Shown piece after piece: positions 7,501 through 11,050 of a DNA stretch of 11,050 nt; position 1 is the first letter of the stretch, and the number at the start of each line of letters is the position of its first letter. The DNA comes from an uncultured Collinsella sp. (GTDB taxonomy: Bacteria > Actinomycetota > Coriobacteriia > Coriobacteriales > Coriobacteriaceae): positions 1 to 11,050 of the forward strand of contig URZJ01000042.1 of assembly GCA_900552395.1 (NCBI GenBank), in the 5' to 3' direction. Below the pieces are notes generated by a model, which worked only from the letters and a program-made list of their open reading frames with translations, had not been told where the DNA came from and did no database searches. Both the position numbers and the translations under genes were made by a program.

Positions 7501-8075
7501 CGGGCACGGGTTAGGTGCTCATCCATCGATTTAATCTTTTTGAGCGCACGTTCCTTACGACGCTTGTGCTTGGAGATGCCGGCGGCCTCCTCGATGAGGG
7601 CACGGCGCTCCTCGGGGCGGCTCTGCAAAATGGCATCGAGCTTGCCCTGGCTGATGATGGAATGCGTATCCTTGCCCAGTCCCGAATCGTGCAGGATGTC
7701 CTGGATGTCCATCAGGCGGCACGGGCTCGAGTTGATGAGGTACTCGCTTTCGCCCGAGCGATACATGCGGCGAGTGATAGCCACCTCGTCAAAGTCGACA
7801 GGCAGCATATGGTCCGAATTATCGAGCACCAGCGTGACCTCGGCCACACCCACCGGCTTGCGCGCCGACGAGCCCGAGAAGATGACGTCCTCCATGGCCT
7901 GGCCGCGCAGCTGCTTGGCGCTCTGCTCGCCCAGGACCCACAGAATCGAGTCGGAGATGTTCGATTTTCCCGAGCCGTTGGGACCGACGATGACGGTTAG
8001 GCCCGGCTCAAACGTCATATGGGCGCGGTCGGCAAACGACTTGAACCCTTTGAGCGTGAGGGACTTGAGATACAC
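4539..8075 (-). CDS. smc: chromosome segregation and condensation ATPase SMC
   Basis: Structural maintenance of chromosomes protein, the ATPase core of the bacterial condensin that works with ScpA and ScpB to organise and separate chromosomes. 1178 residues, full length for the family. N-terminal head with MYLKSLTLKGFKSFADRA and Walker A GPNGSGKS (31-38), Q-loop ISQGKLDAIL (141-150). Long coiled coil about 170-500, hinge about 505-655, returning coiled coil about 665-1000. C-terminal head with signature LMSGGEKS (1078-1085), Walker B ending in D1107-E1108, and the ABC D-loop AALDD (1111-1115). The start is GTG at 8075 with GAGG 4-5 nt upstream, giving the canonical N-terminus. It follows rnc by 10 nt and overlaps ftsY by 1 nt. 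The hinge is Ala/Leu-rich and poor in the usual glycine motifs; its limits are approximate. Confidence 0.97.
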   Translation of the reverse strand: MYLKSLTLKGFKSFADRAHMTFEPGLTVIVGPNGSGKSNISDSILWVLGEQSAKQLRGQAMEDVIFSGSSARKPVGVAEVTLVLDNSDHMLPVDFDEVAITRRMYRSGESEYLINSSPCRLMDIQDILHDSGLGKDTHSIISQGKLDAILQSRPEERRALIEEAAGISKHKRRKERALKKIKSMDEHLTRARDINKEIARQLRPLERQVDRARKYKELSSRANELTQMLAVDELRSLQSQWNDLESRSKEGAAELELAQYRLGEKERELEKLQVMLEEKGLFVGDLGEQRRHMQDVVGRINSDMRLLEEKGHNMVSRLSDMRGQISSSEHQRRRVVEELEDARAQLEEVTGAHMQAQEDVDAAGPAAAQLHERRVALDAQISQFMREQRDVQRVADNAALELAKVKDSLSNAEVEDNMYASRLEQIDEQLEEVTASLESRRDRAEELESALEAARQAQSDAREATETARAALKDLRAREGEARNKLSEVRSELASQKKLDARMADSSPLVSRLVGALGDDVSGRLGDVLEAPRELEGLVEQLLAGDIDALLFDNAATLERAGRAALDQKKASGEALLMARGVSGSAAAESAAGSRLVDRLSVRAGYGPVVEALLGGYYVVDDLAAALAAPVVDGVTYVTPDGARVSCGGLVRVALDAGEASGALERKRRIRELEGLEPDLAAVFEHVSDQVVEANVAVEEARAVEGDAAGEIARLEGERRSLLSEIGRLEQSANNAEVERVRISKRREQAAEAVRAARPRVDELTRSRDEARAQASDLGLQIAESNDELDRVRRDDSEAAGKLADAKVRLAQTSERLRSLKGRVPDLEHRLEGIDRRIRGTRQASRSLELLRLRVDPMHERYSALLERASDWAARLRDQATLEEADSASLKKTIEDAKTEVARAKERVDTATATQNEFKVARGKLEVQVEAAIKAITADGTTVLEEALMLPAPTDRDAAERELNQLVRQINNLGPVNQVAMEEYEQLKRRADYIEDQLADLESARKALTKITVAIDRKMRKAFLVTFEKVDANFREIFAMLFPGGQAHLEMTDPEHPAETGIEVVAQPRGKRITKMMLMSGGEKSLTALALLFAVYRTRTVPFYVLDEVEAALDDANLSKLIGALDVLRSDTQLLVISHQRRTMEDADVLYGVSMQADGVSRVVSQKLDRETGKVVNA

Positions 8076-8085
8076 GGTTCCTCGC

Positions 8086-8811
8086 TTAAACAGGCTTCTT
8101 GTTGAGAATCACGCCGTTAGTGGTGTAACCCATGCGGTCGAGCGCCTCGAGCGCAGCGGCTCCCTCGGCTTCCTTCTTTGAGGAACCGGTGCCGCGGCCC
8201 TGGCGAATACCGTCGATGAGCACCACGGCGGTAAAGGTCGGTGCATGCGCCGGGCCTTCAGAGCCAACGAGCTTGTACGCCGGAGGCTCGTGGCCGTCGG
8301 CCTGCACGCACTCCTGCAAAAACGACTTGGGGTTCGCAGGATGCTCGGCACGCTCGGAGGCCAAATGGGGCTTAAGCGTACGGTGGATGAACTCCGCCGC
8401 CGCATCCCAGCCAGCATCCAGATACAGCGCGCCCACGAGCGACTCATAGACGTTCTCGAGCGCCGAATGCAGGCCGCGCGCGCCGGTACCGGTCTCGGAG
8501 GCACCAAAGATGATGATGTCGTCGATGCCCAGCTCATGGGATACCTCGGACAGCGTGGCACCCGAGACGAGCGACACCTTCAGGCGCGTAAGCTTGCCCT
8601 CGTCAAACTCCGGATAGGACTCAAAGAGCGAGCGGGCAACCACGGCGCCCAAAATGGAATCGCCCAAAAACTCAAGACGCTCATAGCTGGCAGAAACCGG
8701 CTGGCCCTCGACGGCCGAAGGATGCGTAAGGGCCGCGCGCAGCAGCACCTTGTCATTGAACTCGTGGCCCAGAATCTCCTGGGCGCGCGTAAGTCGTTCG
8801 GATAAAGCCAA
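8086..8811 (-). CDS. rnc: ribonuclease III
   Basis: Double-strand-specific endoribonuclease that processes rRNA precursors and structured mRNAs. 241 residues. The catalytic domain (about 5-150) carries the family signature ERLEFLGDS (44-52), with E47 and D51 matching E. coli E41 and D45, and E123 matching E117. The position of E. coli D114 is N120 here. A double-stranded RNA-binding domain spans about 160-230 (NPKSFLQECVQ, then GTGSSKKEAEGAAALEAL). The start is TTG at 8811, supported by GGGAGG (8820-8825) at 8-nt spacing and by the expected N-terminus; no other start fits before conserved residues. It lies 3 nt after acpP and 10 nt before smc, the acpP-rnc-smc order common in Gram-positives. 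Confidence 0.96.
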   Translation of the reverse strand: MALSERLTRAQEILGHEFNDKVLLRAALTHPSAVEGQPVSASYERLEFLGDSILGAVVARSLFESYPEFDEGKLTRLKVSLVSGATLSEVSHELGIDDIIIFGASETGTGARGLHSALENVYESLVGALYLDAGWDAAAEFIHRTLKPHLASERAEHPANPKSFLQECVQADGHEPPAYKLVGSEGPAHAPTFTAVVLIDGIRQGRGTGSSKKEAEGAAALEALDRMGYTTNGVILNKKPV

Positions 8812-8814
8812 GAC

Positions 8815-9057
8815 CTAAGCCTCCCTGGCGTTTTCGATCGCGTCGACGGCGTCGGCGACAGAGTTGAGCGAGAGCAGGGCCTCGTCATCGATCTCGAGAT
8901 TGAACTCGTCCTCGATAGCCGTAACCAGTTGCAGGCGCTCGAGCGAGTTGGCATCGAGGTCGTCAAAGGTGGTCTCATCGCTAATTTCGGCAACATCGAC
9001 GCCCAGAACGTCAGCAGCGACCTCGGCGATCTTGTCGAAGATTTCGGAGCGGTCCAT
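8815..9057 (-). CDS. acpP: acyl carrier protein
   Basis: Carries growing acyl chains of type II fatty acid synthesis on a phosphopantetheine arm. 80 residues, strongly acidic, in line with the family. The modified serine is S38 in DANSLERLQLV; the usual DSL motif reads NSL, and the helix II glutamate equivalent to E. coli E41 is Q43. The downstream acidic EDEFNLEI (49-56) is conserved. The frame is open further upstream, but the ATG at 9057 is preferred because AGGAAG lies 6 nt before it and homology begins at MDRSEIFDKIAEV. It follows plsX by 124 nt, without fabD or fabG between them, and is coupled to rnc. It could be a specialised carrier, but its place next to plsX and rnc argues for the main fatty-acid ACP. 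Confidence 0.92.
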   Translation of the reverse strand: MDRSEIFDKIAEVAADVLGVDVAEISDETTFDDLDANSLERLQLVTAIEDEFNLEIDDEALLSLNSVADAVDAIENAREA

Positions 9058-9093
9058 AGCGCTTCCTCTCATAGTGCATGAATACCAAAAGAA

Positions 9094-9115
9094 TGGTACC
9101 GCCCGGGCGGTACCA
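9094..9115. promoter_or_regulatory. perfect 22-bp palindrome in the acpP leader
   Basis: Two 11-nt arms with no loop (TGGTACCGCCC followed by its reverse complement), centred 47 nt upstream of the acpP start. On the minus-strand transcript it could form a GC-rich hairpin followed by ATTCTTTTGG, a poor U-tract, so it may be a weak plsX terminator. Equally it could be an operator for a dimeric regulator just downstream of the candidate -10 at 9129-9134. The function is not decided by sequence alone. Confidence 0.6.
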
Positions 9116-9128
9116 AGACACGGTTCTG

Positions 9129-9134
9129 ATTCTA
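9129..9134 (-). promoter_or_regulatory. candidate -10 element for acpP
   Basis: The minus strand reads TAGAAT (five of six matches), 71 nt before the acpP start. No good -35 is found 16-18 bp upstream. If used, transcription would start about 9122 and the palindrome at 9094-9115 would lie at about +7 to +28. Confidence 0.35.
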
Positions 9135-9181
9135 CCCCACGAAGCAGGCCGCGAGGCACATAACAGCGCTCTAACTCGCTC

Positions 9182-10201
9182 TTACAAAACGATGCCGTCC
9201 ATGGAGTTGGCGACGTTCTCGACCAGCCCCGCGCGCACGGCTTCGGCCGCCGCGAGCGTACCGTTTTTAACAGCCTCGACCGATGTGGCGCCATGGCCGA
9301 TCAGGACCACGCCACGCAGGCCCAAAAGAATCGCGCCGCCCTTGGCATCACCAGAGAGCTTGGCCTTAATCTCGCGCATCTGCTTTTTGATGAGCAGCGC
9401 GGCGATCTTGGTGCCGAGCGAGGCCATAAAGGCGCCCTTGAGCTCCTGTAGCAAAAACTTGGCAGCGCCCTCGGTAGCCTTGAGAGCGATATTGCCCGAC
9501 ATGCCGTCGGCAACAACGACATCGAAATTGCCCGAGGTGAGGTCGGTGCCTTCGCAGTTGCCCACAAAGCCGGGAACGGCGGCTTTCATGGCCGGGAAGC
9601 AGGCCTTGGTAAAGTTGGAACCCTTCTCATCCTCGGTGCCATTGGCAAGCAGGCCCACGCGAGGATGCTCGATGCCCAGGACAACGCGGGCATAGGCGCT
9701 ACCCATCTGGGCAAAACGCACCATGTCGTCGACCTCGACATCGGGGTTGGCGCCCATATCGCACAGCACCGTCAGACCGCCGGCGCGATTGGGCAGCGCA
9801 TTGGTCAGACAAGGGCGCACCGGCTGCTTCTTGCCTTCGGCCATATATCTAAACGGTGTGACGTAGGCGGTCGCGGCAGCTGTCATGGCGCCGGTCGAGC
9901 CAGCGGAGAAGAACGCGTCCGCATTTCCCTTCTTGATGGCGCGGCACGACAGCACGATCGACGATTTACGCTTGGTCATCACGGCGCGAATGGGATCGTC
10001 ATTCATGGCGATAACGTCGGGTGCCTCAAGGGCCTCAACACGTGCATGGGAAGCAGCAAAGGGATTGACGATTTCGGCGGGGCCAGCTGCCAAGACCTCG
10101 ATATCGGGATCGGCGGCAAGCGCAGCCTCGATACCATCGAGAACAACCTGAGGTTTCTCGTCTCCGCCCACAACGTCTACACAAACGCGAACGTTACTCA
10201 T
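9182..10201 (-). CDS. plsX: phosphate acyltransferase PlsX
   Basis: Converts acyl-ACP and phosphate to acyl-phosphate, the acyl donor for PlsY in phosphatidic acid synthesis; a peripheral membrane enzyme. 339 residues, the family's usual length. Landmarks in order: VRVCVDVVGGDEKP near the N-terminus, FFSAGSTGAM, PNRAGGLTVLCDMGANP, the ANGTEDEKGSN motif, FVGNCEGTDL, and DVVVADGMSGNIALKATEG. There are ATG codons at 10207 and 10201; the second is preferred, because the AAGGAG at 10209-10214 lies 7 nt before it but only 1 nt before the first. It sits between rpmF and acpP, with regulatory-looking gaps on both sides, and would supply phospholipid synthesis from the acyl-ACP pool. Confidence 0.96.
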   Translation of the reverse strand: MSNVRVCVDVVGGDEKPQVVLDGIEAALAADPDIEVLAAGPAEIVNPFAASHARVEALEAPDVIAMNDDPIRAVMTKRKSSIVLSCRAIKKGNADAFFSAGSTGAMTAAATAYVTPFRYMAEGKKQPVRPCLTNALPNRAGGLTVLCDMGANPDVEVDDMVRFAQMGSAYARVVLGIEHPRVGLLANGTEDEKGSNFTKACFPAMKAAVPGFVGNCEGTDLTSGNFDVVVADGMSGNIALKATEGAAKFLLQELKGAFMASLGTKIAALLIKKQMREIKAKLSGDAKGGAILLGLRGVVLIGHGATSVEAVKNGTLAAAEAVRAGLVENVANSMDGIVL

Positions 10202-10208
10202 ATACATG

Positions 10209-10214
10209 CTCCTT
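10209..10214 (-). promoter_or_regulatory. ribosome binding site of plsX
   Basis: The minus strand reads AAGGAG, 7 nt before the ATG at 10201. It decides between two ATG codons six bases apart and begins only 4 nt after the U-tract of the upstream terminator hairpin. Confidence 0.8.
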
Positions 10215-10221
10215 ATACAAA

Positions 10222-10248
10222 AATGGCCGACTCATTGAGCCGGCCATT
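10222..10248 (-). terminator. intrinsic terminator or attenuator between rpmF and plsX
   Basis: In the minus direction, AATGGCCG (10248-10241) pairs perfectly with CGGCCATT (10229-10222), followed by five T's (10223-10219, overlapping the stem by two). Three more pairs (CTC/GAG) can form inside the loop beyond one mismatch. It lies 41 nt after the rpmF stop and 8 nt before the plsX ribosome binding site. It should end rpmF transcripts, fully or partly, so plsX depends on read-through. Confidence 0.8.
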
Positions 10249-10251
10249 GTG

Positions 10252-10265
10252 GTTCCATTTGGAAC
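10252..10265 (-). other. small hairpin preceding the rpmF-plsX terminator
   Basis: GTTCC (10252-10256) and GGAAC (10261-10265) form a 5-bp stem with a 4-nt loop, 3 nt ahead of the terminator hairpin. Its CCATTT resembles the CCATT arm of the terminator, so limited alternative pairing is possible. No clear antiterminator is seen. Confidence 0.4.
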
Positions 10266-10279
10266 GGCATCGCATCCAG

Positions 10280-10285
10280 AGTATA
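10280..10285 (-). promoter_or_regulatory. candidate -10 element for plsX
   Basis: The minus strand reads TATACT (five of six matches), 3 nt after the rpmF stop codon. There is no good -35 at 16-18 bp. A transcript starting about 10273 would run straight through the small hairpin and the terminator before reaching plsX. Confidence 0.3.
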
Positions 10286-10288
10286 GCG

Positions 10289-10468
10289 TTACTCGGTAAC
10301 GATAACCTCACGGTCCTTATAGAAACCGCAGCTGGGGCACACGTGGTGCGGAAGCTTGACAGCGCCGCAACGGGGGCACGTGGACTGAGCCGCAGCCGAG
10401 ATCTTCATGTTGGCGGAACGACGGGTGTGAGTGCGGATACGACCCTGCTTTTGTTTAGGTACGGGCAT
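10289..10468 (-). CDS. rpmF: 50S ribosomal protein L32
   Basis: Small basic protein of the large ribosomal subunit. 59 residues, beginning MPVPKQKQGRIRTHTRRSAN, the typical L32 N-terminus. It is the zinc-binding form, with two CxxC pairs (C31/C34 in CPRCG and C44/C47 in CPSCG). GGAAGG lies 5 nt before the ATG at 10468. It follows the DUF177 gene by 64 nt, a pairing conserved across bacteria, and is followed by a terminator before plsX. No separate promoter stands out in the 64-nt gap at 10469-10532. Confidence 0.97.
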   Translation of the reverse strand: MPVPKQKQGRIRTHTRRSANMKISAAAQSTCPRCGAVKLPHHVCPSCGFYKDREVIVTE

Positions 10469-10532
10469 AGTGACCTTCCTTATGAACTATCCAGTGTGGC
10501 GATTACGCGCAAGTAGCGATACTACCACAGTT

Positions 10533-11050
10533 TTACTCATCGAGCTTGAGATTCTTCAATGCTGCAAATGGATTTTCCGTGGCAGCGGCCCATTCTGCCT
10601 CTGCCTGGGCGGCGCAATCGCATTGCTCGACGTTGAGATTACAACCGCAAGTGGGGCACAGACCGCGGCAATCGGGCTTGCACAGAACGACAAACGGCGT
10701 GTCCATGACGACCGCGTCGTTGATGGGCTCACCCAAATCGACGATGCGGTCCTCACCCAGGAGCTCGTAGCCGTCCTCGTAGGCCTCGGGATCCTCGGGC
10801 TCCTCGAAGAGGTAGAACTCCTCGATCTCGCCGGCGATATCAAACGAGGCGGGCTCCAGACAACGGTCGCACTCGCCGGTGGCGTGCGCGCGAACCATGC
10901 CCGTGAGCAAGACACCGGTACCGGCATTGGTAAAGACAACGTCGTAGTCGATGCCGTCCTGTAGCTGATACTCCTTCTCGCCCACCATGTAGGTGGCGAC
11001 GTCGACCTTACCGGTCAGCGGATACGAATCACCAGGAAACTCGAGCTGCT
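10533..11050 (-). CDS. DUF177 (YceD-like) protein, N-terminus cut off by window edge
   Basis: 171 residues are visible and the frame stays open to the window edge, so the Met at 10988 is probably internal: the sequence before it (EFPGDSYPLTGKVDVATY) looks like normal coding sequence. Family landmarks are GECDRCLEPA (a CxxC) and, near the C-terminus, CKPDCRGLCPTCGCNLN followed by EQCDC, together a likely metal-binding site. A strongly acidic middle (EEFYLFEEPEDPEAYED) is also typical. The family is known for sitting directly upstream of rpmF, as here, and in some bacteria and plastids has been linked to 23S rRNA accumulation. The biochemical role in this organism is not shown by the sequence. 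Confidence 0.9.
   Translation of the reverse strand, partial: QLEFPGDSYPLTGKVDVATYMVGEKEYQLQDGIDYDVVFTNAGTGVLLTGMVRAHATGECDRCLEPASFDIAGEIEEFYLFEEPEDPEAYEDGYELLGEDRIVDLGEPINDAVVMDTPFVVLCKPDCRGLCPTCGCNLNVEQCDCAAQAEAEWAAATENPFAALKNLKLDE

Noticed and set aside
10201..10207. plsX starting at the ATG at 10207
   Set aside because: The Shine-Dalgarno sequence would be only 1 nt away; the ATG at 10201 has 7-nt spacing and matches the family N-terminus.

Overview
The window is a GC-rich bacterial chromosome segment of core housekeeping genes, with no mobile element, CRISPR array, tRNA or rRNA visible. The gene order on the minus strand (DUF177/YceD, rpmF, plsX, acpP, rnc, smc, ftsY, ffh), together with a Bacillus-type thymidylate synthase and a DUF134/NifX-like fusion protein typical of anaerobes, suggests an anaerobic high-GC Gram-positive. 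Coriobacteriia, perhaps a Collinsella relative, is my best guess; this is inferred from style and gene order, not proven.

Layout. Positions 1-1090 (minus) hold thyA followed by the start of folA, a deoxythymidylate/folate pair. A 166-bp divergent intergenic region follows, carrying two near-identical palindromes centred 53 bp apart on either side of a candidate promoter. Positions 1257-2021 (plus) encode a DUF134 helix-turn-helix domain fused to a NifX/NafY-like cofactor-binding domain and a Cys/His-rich metal-binding tail. A hairpin terminator at 2084-2117 separates it from the convergent minus-strand cluster.

From 11050 down to 2142 the minus strand reads DUF177 (5' end outside the window), rpmF (L32), plsX, acpP, rnc, smc, ftsY, ffh. 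The last four are packed within 10 nt of each other or overlap, and acpP to rnc is 3 nt. Two larger gaps interrupt the cluster: rpmF-plsX (87 nt) contains a strong intrinsic terminator just ahead of the plsX ribosome binding site, and plsX-acpP (124 nt) contains a perfect 22-bp palindrome. These are the likely control points between ribosome biogenesis, phospholipid synthesis, acyl carrier, and the RNase III/SMC/SRP block. fabD and fabG, which often sit between plsX and acpP, and ylxM, often between ftsY and ffh, are absent.

The most interesting items are the paired palindromes before the DUF134 fusion, the two regulatory-looking gaps around plsX, and substitutions at usually conserved positions in FolA, ACP and RNase III.
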